Shown here: piece after piece, positions 8,329 to 18,551 of the stretch | How the letters are laid out: the number at the start of each line of letters is the position of its first letter | Numbering within the stretch: the first letter of the stretch is position 1 | Assembly: GCA_015231795.1 (NCBI GenBank) | Contig: JADGAX010000003.1 | Coordinates: forward strand, 186,001-250,000 | Length of the DNA stretch: 64,000 nucleotides | DNA from: Alphaproteobacteria bacterium | Lineage (GTDB): Bacteria; Pseudomonadota; Alphaproteobacteria; Rhodospirillales; WMHbin7 | Direction: 5' to 3' | Made by a program: the position numbers and the translations under genes | The notes under the pieces: model-generated | Seen by the model: the letters and a program-made list of their open reading frames with translations, nothing else | Databases searched by the model: none | Told to the model about the DNA's origin: nothing

Positions 8329-10344
8329 ATGACCATCAAACAGACCTTTTCTTTGGTCTTTGGGCTTTTGTTTGCCTTGATGGCAGGCACAGGCATTCTG
8401 ACTGCCAGCCTGTTCGTGACGCAGACCGAACACATCCACGAGATGGTGCACTCTGCCAACGAAGTGACGGGCAAGGACTTGCCTTTGGTCAAGGCCATCA
8501 AGGATATCAAGATGGATGCCGCCCAGGTGTCGCTCTGGCTGACGGATATTTCGGCCACTCGGGGACAGGATGGGCTGGACGACGGCTATAAGGAAGCCGA
8601 AGCCGCCGCCCAGAGCTTCGAAAAGAACGTCGCCGCAGCCAAGGTCCTGGCCCAAGAATTGGGGCTGACGGGCGTTGTGTCCTCGCTCGATCAGGTGAGG
8701 GCGGATTTCCTGCCTTTTTATGACTTCGGCAAGAAGATGGCTGCCGCCTACGTCGAAAAGGGGCCACCCGGCGGCAACAAGATGATGGAGGATTTCGACG
8801 CCGTGGCGGAGAAACTGAGCGGCAGCCTGGACAAGCTGATCGAGGAAGTCGACGCCAATACGGAAAAAGCCTCCAAGGATTTGCAGGAAGCCGGCGAGAC
8901 GCTGGCCAGTTCCGCCAACACCATGGCGATCAGCATAGGGCTGGCGGGCGGCGTGGTCGTTTGCGTGCTGGTGCTGGCCCTCGTTCTGCTGAACAAGCGC
9001 CTGCTGGGACCGATGCTCGATTTGACGGAAGTGATGGGCAAGATGGCCGACGGCAATCTTGAACTGACCGTACCTTGCGTTGGGCGAAGCGACGAAACAG
9101 GGAAGATGGCCAGCGCGGTTGAAATCTTCAGGGTTAGCGGACAGAAACTGCGCCAGGTGCAGGCGGCGTCCGAGGCGGAATCAAGGCGCAACCAGCGCAA
9201 GCTGCAAAGCCAGTTGCTGGCCTTGAACCATGCCTTGGAAGAGGAAGTGAGCAAAACGGTCGAGGTGGTGCTGACGGCGGCGCAATCCATGCGCGGTTCC
9301 GCCGACAATATGAGCAGCGCCATCGACGCGGTGCAGCGCCAGTCGGAAACGGCGGCGGCGGCGTCGGAACAGGCCACCGGCAGCGTGAACGCCGTGGCGG
9401 CGGCGGCGGAAGAACTGTCCAGTTCGGTCCAAGAAATCAGCCGACAGGTCAGCCAATCGACCAGCATCGCCCATTCAGCCGAGGATGAAGCCTCGCGCGC
9501 CACCGGCATGGTGCAAAGCCTGGCCAAGTCGGCGGAAAGCGTCGGCGAGGTGGTGCATCTGATCAACGACATCGCCAGCCAAACGAATCTGCTGGCCTTG
9601 AACGCCACGATTGAGGCGGCCAGGGCGGGCGATGCGGGTAAAGGCTTCGCGGTGGTGGCCAACGAGGTCAAAAGCCTCGCCAACCAGACCGCCAAGGCCA
9701 CCGACGAGATTTCCGGGCAGATCACGGCCATCCAGCAGGCGACCCAGGACGCCGTGTCGGCCATCGAAGGCATCGCCAAGACGATCAGCCAGATGAACGC
9801 CATCGCGGCGGGCATCGCGTCGGCGGTGGAGGAGCAAAGTGCCGCCACCCAGGAAATCGCCCGTTCGGCATCGCAAGCGGCTGGGGGAACGCAGGAAGCC
9901 TCGTCGAACATTTCCGAAGTCTCCCGCTCCAGCGTCGAAACAAGCTCCATCGCGGGCGAGTTGAAATCCTCGGCGGTTCAGGTCAATGACCGCATCGTCG
10001 GCATGCAACAATCGATGGCCGACATCATGCGTTCCAGCTCTGAAGACAACAAGCGCTTGAATGAACGCCACACGATCAACCTGCCCGCCACGGCCGTCTG
10101 CGATGGCCGCGAGATCAGTTGCCTGCTGCACGATCTCTCGCTCTCCGGGGCCGGGGTGCTGGACCGGGCGCTGGAAGGGGTTAAGCGTGGCGCCGTCCTG
10201 TCGGTCAAGCTGGCCGGGCTTGGCGAGTTCTCGGGGCAGGTCATGGCCTTGACGCCGACGTCGACCCATATCAGTCTGGAGATTGAGGAAGCCAGCCTTT
10301 CCAAGGTCGAGCAATTCATTCAAAGCCGCAAAAAGGCCGCTTAA
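8329..10344 (+). CDS. Methyl-accepting chemotaxis protein with C-terminal PilZ domain
   Basis: 671 residues. TM1 at about 8-28, a helical periplasmic sensor region, TM2 at about 200-222, HAMP, then the MCP coiled coil whose tip ([19 protein letters not shown]) is near residue 414. From about 575 comes a PilZ domain with both c-di-GMP signatures: RLNER (RxxxR) and DLSLSGAG (D/NxSxxG). The expected role is a CheA/CheW-coupled receptor tuned by c-di-GMP. GGGAG 12 bases before ATG 8329 decides the start. It is followed by a STAS gene and a second receptor of the same architecture. Confidence 0.93.
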   Translation: MTIKQTFSLVFGLLFALMAGTGILTASLFVTQTEHIHEMVHSANEVTGKDLPLVKAIKDIKMDAAQVSLWLTDISATRGQDGLDDGYKEAEAAAQSFEKNVAAAKVLAQELGLTGVVSSLDQVRADFLPFYDFGKKMAAAYVEKGPPGGNKMMEDFDAVAEKLSGSLDKLIEEVDANTEKASKDLQEAGETLASSANTMAISIGLAGGVVVCVLVLALVLLNKRLLGPMLDLTEVMGKMADGNLELTVPCVGRSDETGKMASAVEIFRVSGQKLRQVQAASEAESRRNQRKLQSQLLALNHALEEEVSKTVEVVLTAAQSMRGSADNMSSAIDAVQRQSETAAAASEQATGSVNAVAAAAEELSSSVQEISRQVSQSTSIAHSAEDEASRATGMVQSLAKSAESVGEVVHLINDIASQTNLLALNATIEAARAGDAGKGFAVVANEVKSLANQTAKATDEISGQITAIQQATQDAVSAIEGIAKTISQMNAIAAGIASAVEEQSAATQEIARSASQAAGGTQEASSNISEVSRSSVETSSIAGELKSSAVQVNDRIVGMQQSMADIMRSSSEDNKRLNERHTINLPATAVCDGREISCLLHDLSLSGAGVLDRALEGVKRGAVLSVKLAGLGEFSGQVMALTPTSTHISLEIEEASLSKVEQFIQSRKKAA

Positions 10345-10374
10345 CAGGCCGCCGCTCAAGCAGGAGGATTTATC

Positions 10375-10674
10375 GTGAAATACGAAATCAAGGAAGACGG
10401 CGGGCGAAGCGCCTTGGTGTTGCGCGAGCAGATGACCTATGCCGACCGGCAAGCCTTCGACGGTCTGGTGCCGGGCTTGGTCAAACAAGGAAAGGCCATT
10501 GTCATCGACATGGCCGGGCTTGAATATATGGACTCGGCAGGTCTTGGCATGTTGCTGACCCTGCGCGATCAGGCCGACAAGGCCCGCGTGAAGGTCAGCA
10601 TCCGCTCGGCCCAGGGCGATGTGAAGGAGTTGTTGCGCTTGTCTTGCTTCGACACGCTCTTCGCCTTCGAATAG
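10375..10674 (+). CDS. STAS-domain anti-sigma-factor-antagonist-like protein
   Basis: 99 residues, a complete single STAS domain. The conserved segment IDMAGLEYMDSAGLGML carries the phosphorylatable serine (DSAG) typical of SpoIIAA/RsbV proteins. A GGAGG ribosome site precedes GTG 10375. It lies 30 bases after the receptor gene and 9 bases before the next one. With the downstream HATPase and SpoIIE phosphatase it makes up a complete partner-switching set: antagonist, kinase and phosphatase. Confidence 0.92.
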   Translation: MKYEIKEDGGRSALVLREQMTYADRQAFDGLVPGLVKQGKAIVIDMAGLEYMDSAGLGMLLTLRDQADKARVKVSIRSAQGDVKELLRLSCFDTLFAFE

Positions 10675-10683
10675 GTCCGGCGC

Positions 10684-12249
10684 ATGGGGGGGAAATTGCC
10701 AGGGCTGATCAAGGTCTTTTCCAGGGGGATCGGCCTTAAGATTCTGCTGTCCTTTCTGCCGCCGGTGGCGGTGGCCTGGGCGTTTTTCTTGCTCTACCTC
10801 TACATGGTCGAGCAGTACAGCCCCCACCTGTTCCTGCCTGCCATGGCCCTTGGCCTGGCAGGCATCGTTATCGGCAGCGTCATCGTTCTGGCCCTGGTCG
10901 TCACCACCGTACCCGCCATCCGCCGCCTGATCGACATCACCAACGACTTGGCGGAAGGCAGCTTGTCCGCCGACATTCCCTTCCAGGCGCGCAAGGACGA
11001 AATCGGCGAACTGGCCCGTTCGTTGAACGTCTTCAAGGACAATGCGCGCCGTTTGCGCCTGCTGCAGGTCAAGGAAGAGGCCGAGGGGCGGCGCAATCAG
11101 CGCAAGCTGCAAAGCCAATGGCTGGCCCTCAATCACGCCTTGGAGGCGGAAATATCCGCCTCGGTGAAGGGCGTGCTTGAAACGGCGCAGGAGATGATCG
11201 GCAGCACCCAGGCGGTCAGCCAGTCGGTGACCACCGTCGAGGCCTGCGCCCAGGAGGCGAAGGATGCTTGCGAGCAGGCGCGCCGCAATGTGGAAGGGCT
11301 GTCCGGCGCGGTTGGAGAACTGAGCGGCTCGGTGCAAGAAATCCGCGAACAGGCGGGCCATTCGACGGCCATCGCCCGCAAGGCCGAGGAGGAAGCCGGG
11401 CGGGCCGGACATTTGGTCGAGAATTTGGCCGGAGCGGCCCAAAGCGTCGGCGAGGTGGTGGATCTGATCAGCAGCATCGCCGCGCAAACCAATCTGTTGG
11501 CGCTGAACGCCACTATCGAGGCCGCGCGGGCGGGCGAGGCGGGCAAGGGGTTTGCCGTGGTGGCGGGAGAAGTGAAATCGCTGGCCAATCAGACGGCCAC
11601 GGCGACCGAGGACATCTCGCTTCAGGTTGGACGGATTCAGCAAGCCACCCAGGAAGCCGTGGCGGCGATTGGCGGCATCGGCCAGATCATCGGCGAGGTC
11701 AATGCCATCGCCGGCAACATTGCCGCCGCCGTCGGTCGCCAGGAAGCGGCCAGCCGCGAGATTGCCGACAGTTCGAGGCAAACCGCCGAAGGCACGCATG
11801 CCGTGTTCGACAATATCGTAAGGGCCGCGGATTTCTCGCAAGATGCGGGAACGCTTGCCGCCAGCGTCAGCCAAGCCCTGGGCGACGTCAATTCGCGTCT
11901 TGTGTCGATGAATGGCAGCTTTCAGGAAATCATGCGGGCCGGATCGGGCGAAAACCGCCGCATGAACGAGCGCCATACGGTGAATGTTGCCGCCCTGATC
12001 AGCAATGGCGATGGGCGCAAGCCTTGCCTGCTTCACGAAATATCGCTTTCGGGCGCCGCCGTTCTTGATCGGGCGATAGAAAATGCGTGTCCTTCGATGG
12101 CAATCGGTTTAGAATTGCCAAGCCTTCCGCCATTGCAAGGCATTGTGGTGGCCGTTACGGGGCAGGGTGTGCATGTCGGTCTGGAAATCGGCGATGACGA
12201 ACTGCCGCTTCTGGAGCGTTTCGTCCAGAAATTCAAACCGGCCGCATAA
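10684..12249 (+). CDS. Second chemoreceptor-like protein with PilZ domain
   Basis: 521 residues. Two TMs close together (about 18-42 and 54-75) leave almost no periplasmic sensor. HAMP, an MCP signalling hairpin (tip [19 protein letters not shown] near 265-284) and a PilZ domain from about 425 follow. The RxxxR motif is present (RRMNERH), but the second motif reads EISLSGAA: Glu replaces the usual Asp/Asn and Ala the final Gly, so nucleotide binding may be weakened. The [15 protein letters not shown] segment matches the first receptor, indicating duplication. It probably senses an internal or membrane state. Confidence 0.9.
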   Translation: MGGKLPGLIKVFSRGIGLKILLSFLPPVAVAWAFFLLYLYMVEQYSPHLFLPAMALGLAGIVIGSVIVLALVVTTVPAIRRLIDITNDLAEGSLSADIPFQARKDEIGELARSLNVFKDNARRLRLLQVKEEAEGRRNQRKLQSQWLALNHALEAEISASVKGVLETAQEMIGSTQAVSQSVTTVEACAQEAKDACEQARRNVEGLSGAVGELSGSVQEIREQAGHSTAIARKAEEEAGRAGHLVENLAGAAQSVGEVVDLISSIAAQTNLLALNATIEAARAGEAGKGFAVVAGEVKSLANQTATATEDISLQVGRIQQATQEAVAAIGGIGQIIGEVNAIAGNIAAAVGRQEAASREIADSSRQTAEGTHAVFDNIVRAADFSQDAGTLAASVSQALGDVNSRLVSMNGSFQEIMRAGSGENRRMNERHTVNVAALISNGDGRKPCLLHEISLSGAAVLDRAIENACPSMAIGLELPSLPPLQGIVVAVTGQGVHVGLEIGDDELPLLERFVQKFKPAA

Positions 12250-12321
12250 GCAAACGGGCCGGACAAACAGGGGGTACGCATTGCTGATCGACAATCGGAG
12301 CGTTTCAGGCGGGCCAGAACG

Positions 12322-13263
12322 ATGAATGGCCACACGCCTAGCGGCCAGACCCGTTTGCTGGTCGTTGACGACGAAGGATTCAACCGCGAAATCCTGTCGG
12401 TGCTTCTGGAAAGCGCTGGCTATGCCGTCGATCAGGCGCAGAGCGGCCAGGAAGCGTTGGATCGCATGACGGCCAATCCCGAAGCCTATGACGCCGTGCT
12501 GCTGGATCGCATGATGCCGGGCCTTTCCGGCATGGACGTTCTTCTGCTCATGAAGAAGGACCGCAGGCTGCGCCATGTGCCGGTGATCATGCAAACCGCC
12601 ATCGATGGCCAGGAAGAGATCGTCGACGGCATCCGCAACGGCGTTTTCTACTATCTGGTCAAGCCGATCCAGCGCGAGCTGTTGCTGTCGATCACCCAGG
12701 CCGCCGTCTATGACCATTCGCAGTATCGCCGTCTGATGAGCGAGGTGAAGAAGCACACCGACGCCCTGACGCTGATGAACGACGCCCGGTTTCGCTATCG
12801 CACGCCCGAGGAAGCCAACTTGCTGGCCGTCATGCTGGCCAGCGCCGTGCCCGAAGTGCCTTCTTTGGTATTCGGCCTTTCGGAATTGATGATGAATGCC
12901 GTCGAGCACGGCAATCTGGGCATCAGCTATCAGGAAAAATCCGAACTGATCGAAAGAAGCGCCTGGGCTGGCGAGATCGAGCGCCGCTTGGCCCTGCCCG
13001 AGAACCAGTCGAAATCGGTGGAAGTGGTCTATACCCGCATGCCGCACATGGTGGCCATCACCATCATCGATCAAGGACAAGGCTTCGATTGGCGCCGTTA
13101 TATGGAAATGGACCCGTCGCGCGTTTTCGAGACGCATGGGCGCGGCATCGCGCTGGCCCGCAAAACCGGCTTTTCCGCCATTGAATATCAGGATCGCGGC
13201 AATGTCGTGATGGGGCTGGTCGATTTGAACCGCACCTCCCCGTCTGAGCCGGGCGTGCCATGA
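12322..13263 (+). CDS. Receiver domain fused to RsbW/SpoIIAB-like HATPase
   Basis: 313 residues. The N-terminal receiver has the acidic pair DD, phospho-acceptor Asp62 (LLDRMMPG) and the conserved Lys (YLVKPI). From about 165 comes an HATPase_c_2 domain with N-box ELMMNAVEHGN and later boxes IDQGQGFD and HGRGIALARK. No DHp domain is present, so it is a serine-kinase-like switch protein controlled by phosphorylation, not a histidine kinase. The probable substrate is the upstream STAS protein. It overlaps the next gene by 4 bases (ATGA). Confidence 0.88.
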   Translation: MNGHTPSGQTRLLVVDDEGFNREILSVLLESAGYAVDQAQSGQEALDRMTANPEAYDAVLLDRMMPGLSGMDVLLLMKKDRRLRHVPVIMQTAIDGQEEIVDGIRNGVFYYLVKPIQRELLLSITQAAVYDHSQYRRLMSEVKKHTDALTLMNDARFRYRTPEEANLLAVMLASAVPEVPSLVFGLSELMMNAVEHGNLGISYQEKSELIERSAWAGEIERRLALPENQSKSVEVVYTRMPHMVAITIIDQGQGFDWRRYMEMDPSRVFETHGRGIALARKTGFSAIEYQDRGNVVMGLVDLNRTSPSEPGVP

Positions 13264-14819
13264 ACGCCCGTTCGCTGGATCTGATCTTTCTGTCTGCCGG
13301 ATCGTCGGCGCCTTCCCCCCCTGCTTTTTTGGGCGAGGTGACCTCGGTCGATGGCTTGGCGGCGTGCTTGGAGCTGGCCGCCCGGTCGCAGCCTGATGCG
13401 ATTCTGATCGGTCTGTCCCTATCCGACGCCTTGCCCATTCATGCCGTGCGGCGATTGGCCGAAACCGTGCCCGACAGCGCCTTGGTGATATGGGCCAGTC
13501 ATGAACAGGAAGAGCAGGCGCTGACTTTGGTTCAGGCGGGCGCTACCGATTCCGTGCTTTACGATCTGATGGGCGAGGACAACATCGCGTCCAGGATCGA
13601 CTATGCCATTCAGCGCCACACGGCGCGCGGGCTGTTCTTGCAATCGCTTCAGGTCAAGGGCGTCAAACGCGCCCGTCCCTGGGATTGGGCTTTTGAATTG
13701 GGGCCGGATCTGAAGTTCTGCTGGTTGTCCAAGGAATTTCAGGAACGCCAGCACCTGCCCCCGGACATTCTGCTGGGGCGCACGCCTTGGGACATCGACG
13801 AGATCGAGCACGATCCCGAGCGTTGGCGCCAGTACATCATGGATTTTGAGGCCCGCAAGCCGTTCCAGTCGCTGGCTTGCCGGACCAGGGACAGCGATGG
13901 CGCAAGGCGCGCCTTGCGCATGTGGGGCGATCCCGCCTTTTCCCCGGACGGCGAATTCCTGGGCTATGCCGGAACCGGCGTCGATATTACGAGCGACGTG
14001 GAAAGCACGACCCGCCTTTCCGACGCCTACGAACTGTTGAAAGACATGTTCGACGATTTGCAAAATTATCGCGAACGGTTGGAAGAAGATTTGGAGGCGG
14101 CGCGCAACAGCCAACGCGAATTGTTGCCCAAGCAAGAAATGCTGGCCGAAATCGAGGCGGATGCGAAAGTGCGTCTCAATTATTATTTCGAGCCGACCTC
14201 GGAACTGGGAGGCGACATCTGGGGCGCGGTGCCGCTGGGCGGCGGGCGTTTTGCCCTGTATTTGGCGGATTTCTCCGGCCATGGGGTGGCTGCGGCCTTG
14301 AACACCTTTCGCCTGACGACCCTGATTCAGGAGCATGACGAGCGCAGGGACGAGCCAGCGGCCTATCTGGAAATCCTGAACGCCAGGCTGAAGGAAAACC
14401 TGCCCACCGGTCAATACGCCACCATGCTTTACGGCATCGTCGATCCCAAGGCTGGGCTGTTTCGCTATGCCGCCGCCGCGTCGCCCCGACCGCTGGTTGC
14501 CGATTTGAAAACAGCGACCGTGGAACCGGGCGAAGGGCGCGGCTTGCCTTTGGGCGCCGTCGGCGGCGCTAAATTCCAAGTGAGGGAACTGGCGATCAAG
14601 CCTGGATCGTTGATCATGCTGGCCAGCGATGCGCTGGCGGAAAGCCCGGATGTCGACGGCAAGATGCTGGGCAAGGACGGCGTCGCCGAGTTGCTGCGAT
14701 CCGTGGCCCAGGACAAGCGCAGCGAGACCAACGCCTGGAGCCTGCTGGACCCCTTCTTCAAGAAGGTCGAGCGTCCGCTCAAGGACGATCTGACCGTCAT
14801 CACCTGTCAGATACTTTAG
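13260..14819 (+). CDS. Pseudo-receiver-PAS-SpoIIE (PP2C) phosphatase
   Basis: 519 residues. Residues 1-125 have a receiver-like fold pattern, but the phospho-acceptor position reads LIGLSLSD, with no Asp at the strand end, so it is probably degenerate. A PAS domain follows (about 140-245), then a coiled coil and a SpoIIE phosphatase from about 300 with metal-site motifs ELGGDIWG and LADFSGHG. The expected role is to dephosphorylate the STAS antagonist, opposing the preceding HATPase. Its 3' end overlaps the convergent ATPase gene by 20 bases. Confidence 0.88.
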   Translation: MNARSLDLIFLSAGSSAPSPPAFLGEVTSVDGLAACLELAARSQPDAILIGLSLSDALPIHAVRRLAETVPDSALVIWASHEQEEQALTLVQAGATDSVLYDLMGEDNIASRIDYAIQRHTARGLFLQSLQVKGVKRARPWDWAFELGPDLKFCWLSKEFQERQHLPPDILLGRTPWDIDEIEHDPERWRQYIMDFEARKPFQSLACRTRDSDGARRALRMWGDPAFSPDGEFLGYAGTGVDITSDVESTTRLSDAYELLKDMFDDLQNYRERLEEDLEAARNSQRELLPKQEMLAEIEADAKVRLNYYFEPTSELGGDIWGAVPLGGGRFALYLADFSGHGVAAALNTFRLTTLIQEHDERRDEPAAYLEILNARLKENLPTGQYATMLYGIVDPKAGLFRYAAAASPRPLVADLKTATVEPGEGRGLPLGAVGGAKFQVRELAIKPGSLIMLASDALAESPDVDGKMLGKDGVAELLRSVAQDKRSETNAWSLLDPFFKKVERPLKDDLTVITCQIL

Positions 14820-17403
14820 CGCGCAAGCCATTGCGCGCCGCCTTCTCGATTTCGATGACGATGAACAAAACCAGCGCCGACAGGCAGATGGGACCCCAAG
14901 CCGACAGGGGCAGGGATTGCGTGTGGAAAAAAGCCTGCATGAAGGGAAGGTAAGTGAAGGCCGCCTGGAACAAGAGCATGACGGCGACCGAAATCAGAAC
15001 CGGTCGGCTTCCCAACAGGGCGCGCAGGCGCCATGCCGGGGCATCCAGATATCGCATGTTGAACAGATAGGCGATTTCGCAGGCGACCAGCGTGTTCACC
15101 GCCACGGTTCTGGCCTCGTTCAAGGATGCTCCGCCTTGGATGGCGTGCAGATACAGCCCGAAACTGGCCGCGACGACAAAGGCGGTCACAAGGAAAAGCC
15201 GCCAGAGTTGAAACGGCGTGATCAGCGATTCGTCGGGCGAGCGGGGCGCTCGCAGCATGACGCCCGGCTCGGCCGGTTCAAAGGCCAGCGCCATCGCCAG
15301 CGTGATGGCGGTGACCATGTTCACCCACAAGATTTGCACCGGCGTGATGGGCAATTGCGTGCCCGCCACCACGGCGGCCAGAATGACGAAGGCTTGCGCC
15401 ATGTTGGTGGGCAAAATATAGGCGATGGATTTCTTCAGATTGTCGTAAACGCCACGCCCTTCCAGAACGGCGTCGGCGATGGTGGCGAAATTGTCGTCGG
15501 CCAGAACCATCATGGCGGCTTCCTTGGCCGCCTCGGTGCCGCTGATTCCCATCGCCACGCCGATATCCGCCTTTTTCAGCGCCGGGGCGTCGTTGACGCC
15601 GTCGCCGGTCATGGCCACGATTTCGCCCCTGGCCTGAAAGGCAGAGACCAGACGCAGCTTATGTTCTGGCGTTGCGCGCGCCACGATGCGCGTGCTGGCC
15701 AGGGCTTGCGCCAATTCCTTGTCGTCCAAGCCGTCGATGGCCTTGCCGGTCAGGACCGGGCTGCTGGCGTCCAGCCCCATCTGACGGCCAATGGCCCTGG
15801 CGGTTTCGGCGTGATCTCCGGTGATCATGCAGACGGAAATGCCCGCTCCCTTGCAGGCCGCCACGGCGGCGGTGGCTTCCTCTCTGGGCGGATCGATCAG
15901 CGCCATCAAGCCCAGGAACTCCATGTCGTGCATGGCAAGGCCAATGTCCGAAGCTGGGGTTGTGACGTCGATATCTCCGCGGGCCAGGGCCAGAACGCGC
16001 CGCCCGTTGGCCGCCTGCTCGTGGGCCAGAAGTTCCCACTCATGCCGTCTGGCCGGATCGCACAACAACAGCACGCTTTCCGGCGCTCCTTTGACGTAAA
16101 GGCGCGCCGCAGCCTCGCTAAAGCCATGCAGCGTCGCCATCCGCTTGACTTTTGAATCGAAGGGGATTTCCCCCAGGCGCGGCTGGCTGGCGCGAAGCGC
16201 ATCTGGATTAAGCCCGCTTTCGACGGCGGCTCGCATCAAGGCGGTTTCGGTAGGCGCGCCCTCGATATGCAGAACGCCGTCCACATGGCGGACGGCTGAA
16301 TCGTTGCAAAGCAGGGCGGCTTCCAGAAGGGCGCGCTCGCCCAATGGCGACGGCAGCGTGGCGGCCACGGTCATCTTGTTTTGCGTCAGCGTGCCGGTTT
16401 TATCCGAACAGATGACGGTGACCGACCCCAAGGTTTCCACGGCGGGAAGTCGGCGGATCAACGCCTTGCGTTTGGCCATGCGCCGAACGCCCACCGCCAG
16501 GGCGATGGTCAGCACGGCGGGCAAACCTTCGGGGATGGCGGCCACGGCCAGTCCGACGGCGGCCATGAAGGAATCGTCCAAGCTGAATCCCCGGCCCAGC
16601 CAGGCCAGAAGGAAAGCGGCGCCGGACAGGGCCAGAATGGCGAAGGCCAGCCAGCGGGCAAAGGCTTCGATGCGGCGCAAAAGGGGCGTGGTCAGGCTTT
16701 CGACCGAAGCCAGCAGGGCGCCGATGCGGCCCATTTCGGTGGCTTGGCCGGTCGCCACGGCAACGCCGCTTCCCTGTCCTTGCGTGACCAGCGTTCCGCC
16801 ATAGGCCATCGAGAAACGTTCAGCGAGTGCGGCGTCTTGGGCAACCGAAGAATCGGTCTTGTCGACAGGAACGGACTCGCCCGTCAACGCCGCTTCCTCG
16901 ATCTGCAAGGCGTTGGTCTTCAACAAGCGCAAATCTGCCGGAACGCGGTCGCCAGCCTTCAGATACAAGATGTCTCCGGGCACGATTTCGGCGGCGTCTA
17001 TTCTGACGATATGGCCGCCTCGCTGAACCAGGGCGGTTTGCGACATCATCTTGGCGATGCTGTCCAAGGCCTGTTCCGCTTTGCCTTCTTGCAGATAGCC
17101 GATCAGCGCATTGATCAGCACGACGCCGACAATGACCCCGGTGTCGATCCAGTTTTCCAGCGCCGCCGTGCCGACCGACGCCGCCAGCAGGACATAGATC
17201 AGAACATTGTCGAATTGCTTCAAGAAGCGCTTGAAGGCACTTTCGCGCGTCGTCCTGGCCAGGAGATTGGCGCCAAAGCGAGTTAGCCTGTCTTTGGCAT
17301 CCTGGCCGCTAAGGCCATTTGTATCCGCCTGCAGAAGTAAAAGCGCCTCGTCGGGCGCAAGTGCGTGCCAAGCATGAGACGGCGGAAGCTGGATTTCGGT
17401 CAT
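14800..17403 (-). CDS. P-type (IIA-like) cation-transporting ATPase
   Basis: 867 residues. Cation_ATPase_N, actuator (LTGESVPVD), phosphorylation motif [12 protein letters not shown], hinge [17 protein letters not shown], and M4 [15 protein letters not shown] are all present. M6 reads [16 protein letters not shown], seen in bacterial PacL-like and related P2 ATPases. It is a plasma-membrane pump, probably for Ca2+ or another cation; the ion cannot be fixed from sequence. ATG 17403 is preferred over the adjacent TTG. It sits 12 bases past the stop of the RcdA-like gene, in the same direction. Confidence 0.93.
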   Translation of the reverse strand: MTEIQLPPSHAWHALAPDEALLLLQADTNGLSGQDAKDRLTRFGANLLARTTRESAFKRFLKQFDNVLIYVLLAASVGTAALENWIDTGVIVGVVLINALIGYLQEGKAEQALDSIAKMMSQTALVQRGGHIVRIDAAEIVPGDILYLKAGDRVPADLRLLKTNALQIEEAALTGESVPVDKTDSSVAQDAALAERFSMAYGGTLVTQGQGSGVAVATGQATEMGRIGALLASVESLTTPLLRRIEAFARWLAFAILALSGAAFLLAWLGRGFSLDDSFMAAVGLAVAAIPEGLPAVLTIALAVGVRRMAKRKALIRRLPAVETLGSVTVICSDKTGTLTQNKMTVAATLPSPLGERALLEAALLCNDSAVRHVDGVLHIEGAPTETALMRAAVESGLNPDALRASQPRLGEIPFDSKVKRMATLHGFSEAAARLYVKGAPESVLLLCDPARRHEWELLAHEQAANGRRVLALARGDIDVTTPASDIGLAMHDMEFLGLMALIDPPREEATAAVAACKGAGISVCMITGDHAETARAIGRQMGLDASSPVLTGKAIDGLDDKELAQALASTRIVARATPEHKLRLVSAFQARGEIVAMTGDGVNDAPALKKADIGVAMGISGTEAAKEAAMMVLADDNFATIADAVLEGRGVYDNLKKSIAYILPTNMAQAFVILAAVVAGTQLPITPVQILWVNMVTAITLAMALAFEPAEPGVMLRAPRSPDESLITPFQLWRLFLVTAFVVAASFGLYLHAIQGGASLNEARTVAVNTLVACEIAYLFNMRYLDAPAWRLRALLGSRPVLISVAVMLLFQAAFTYLPFMQAFFHTQSLPLSAWGPICLSALVLFIVIEIEKAARNGLRAKVSDR

Positions 17404-17415
17404 CAAACCTGCTGA

Positions 17416-17820
17416 TCAGTGGAGGGTGTCGAGAATCCGATTTTCCAGCCTTGAGACCCGGATGTAAAGGTTCAGGCTGCGGTCCATCAGGCTTTTCAGG
17501 GATTTAGGCAAATCTTCCGAATAATTAACAAGATCGCGCAGGCAAATTTCCTGCGCGCCCAGGCGGTTGTCGGGCTTGAAGGCCTCGTCCAAGGTGACCT
17601 CGCCAACCGCAACGGCGCGTTGCATCAGCAGCCAAGCCATTACCTGAGTGAGGCGCGACGTGACGCGCATCGATTCGCATGAAACGCCCAATCGACCGGC
17701 TAGTCCAAGGCGCAGGCGGTCCCTGGGTTCGACATAGGCCACATAGTTGCGGGCCTCTTCCACCAGGGACAGGGCCTCGTCATAGGTGCGGCTGAAGAAG
17801 ACTGGCTGGATGCTGGCCAT
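17416..17820 (-). CDS. DUF1465 / RcdA-like protein
   Basis: 134 residues starting MASIQPVFFSRTYDEALSLV. The three-helix pattern (EARNYVAYVEPRDRLRL, MRVTSRLTQVMAWLLMQRAVAVGEV) matches DUF1465. This family includes Caulobacter RcdA, an adaptor that helps ClpXP degrade CtrA during the cell cycle. An AAGGAGAG ribosome site sets ATG 17820, so a longer frame upstream is excluded. Same direction as the ATPase, possibly cotranscribed. Confidence 0.85.
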   Translation of the reverse strand: MASIQPVFFSRTYDEALSLVEEARNYVAYVEPRDRLRLGLAGRLGVSCESMRVTSRLTQVMAWLLMQRAVAVGEVTLDEAFKPDNRLGAQEICLRDLVNYSEDLPKSLKSLMDRSLNLYIRVSRLENRILDTLH

Positions 17821-17894
17821 CCCGGCTCTCCTTGTCCCCGTAAACAGGATAGGTAATTTGCATGTAAGAATTTGTTGTCGAAAAAAAAGAGGGG

Positions 17895-17924
17895 ACTTGA
17901 CGGGAAATCGAAGCGCACTACATC
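17895..17924 (+). promoter_or_regulatory. Possible RpoH-type heat-shock promoter for hsp20
   Basis: CTTGAC at 17896-17901 and CTACAT starting at 17918 (18 bases from the end of CTTG) resemble the alphaproteobacterial sigma-32 pattern CTTG-N17-18-CYTAT. They lie about 75 bases upstream of the hsp20 start. The match is partial and the call rests mainly on gene context. Confidence 0.35.
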
Positions 17925-17993
17925 CCACTTCGGACGGTCGCCCAATCGGGGGCCGCCCGGACAATCAACCCCATGTTGCTTCATCAGGAGGAT

Positions 17994-18497
17994 ATGGCTA
18001 TGCAACCCTTTGATCTTTCACCCTTGTTCCGTTCCGGCATCGGTTTTGACCATCTTGAGCGGCTGCTTGACAGCGCGCGCCGTCTGGATGACCAGACCTT
18101 CGCCTATCCCCCCTACAACATCGAAAAGACCAGCGAGGAAGGCTATCGCATCAGCATGGCCGTGGCCGGTTTTTCAAGCGAAGATCTCGACATCACGGCC
18201 AAGGAAAATCTGCTGGTGATCTCGGGCAAGGCACGCAAGGAAGCGGAGCCCGCCCAATATCTGCATCGCGGCATTGCCGGTCGCTCTTTCGAGCGGCGCT
18301 TCGAACTGGCCGATCACATCAAGGTGGTCGGAGCCAGATTGGCAGACGGCCTGCTGCATGTCGATTTGGTGCGCGAAGTCCCTGAAAGCCTGAAGCCCCG
18401 CACGATCTCCATCCAAACGGGCTCCATCCAAACGGGCGTCGACGGGCAGCCCAAGGTGATCGAGGGCAAGAAGGCGATCGAAAGCAAGGCGGCTTAA
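17994..18497 (+). CDS. Small heat-shock protein, Hsp20/IbpA-type
   Basis: 167 residues. The alpha-crystallin domain runs from about residue 35 to 135 (YNIEKTSEEGYRISMAVAGF; later ADGLLHVDLVREVPESLKPR). It is an ATP-independent holdase that keeps unfolded proteins soluble. AGGAGG at 17986-17991 places the start at ATG 17994 or the Met two codons on. A short in-frame duplication (SIQTG twice) follows the domain. A G-rich/C-rich hairpin just after the stop is a likely terminator. Confidence 0.93.
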   Translation: MAMQPFDLSPLFRSGIGFDHLERLLDSARRLDDQTFAYPPYNIEKTSEEGYRISMAVAGFSSEDLDITAKENLLVISGKARKEAEPAQYLHRGIAGRSFERRFELADHIKVVGARLADGLLHVDLVREVPESLKPRTISIQTGSIQTGVDGQPKVIEGKKAIESKAA

Positions 18498-18509
18498 GTC
18501 GCCTTGATC

Positions 18510-18540
18510 GGGGGGAGGGCGTTGCCTTCCCCCCCTTTCC
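18510..18540 (+). terminator. Probable terminator after hsp20
   Basis: A run of Gs pairs with the C run across a short GCGTTG-type loop, 12 bases after the hsp20 stop, and is followed by a short T-rich stretch. It also separates the convergent lipoprotein gene. Confidence 0.5.
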
Positions 18541-18551
18541 TATTTATTTGT

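Noticed and set aside
9475-12036. Open frame of more than 850 codons on the minus strand across both chemoreceptor genes
   Set aside because: It is a shadow of two GC-rich genes with strong domain matches on the plus strand. Its composition is rich in His, Arg, Gln and Gly without any domain, and it would overlap both genes fully.
13419-14831. Minus-strand frame opposite the SpoIIE phosphatase
   Set aside because: Antisense shadow; the plus-strand frame has clear phosphatase and PAS motifs.
14917-17286. Plus-strand frames opposite the P-type ATPase
   Set aside because: Shadow frames of a complete P-type ATPase; no domain or ribosome site.
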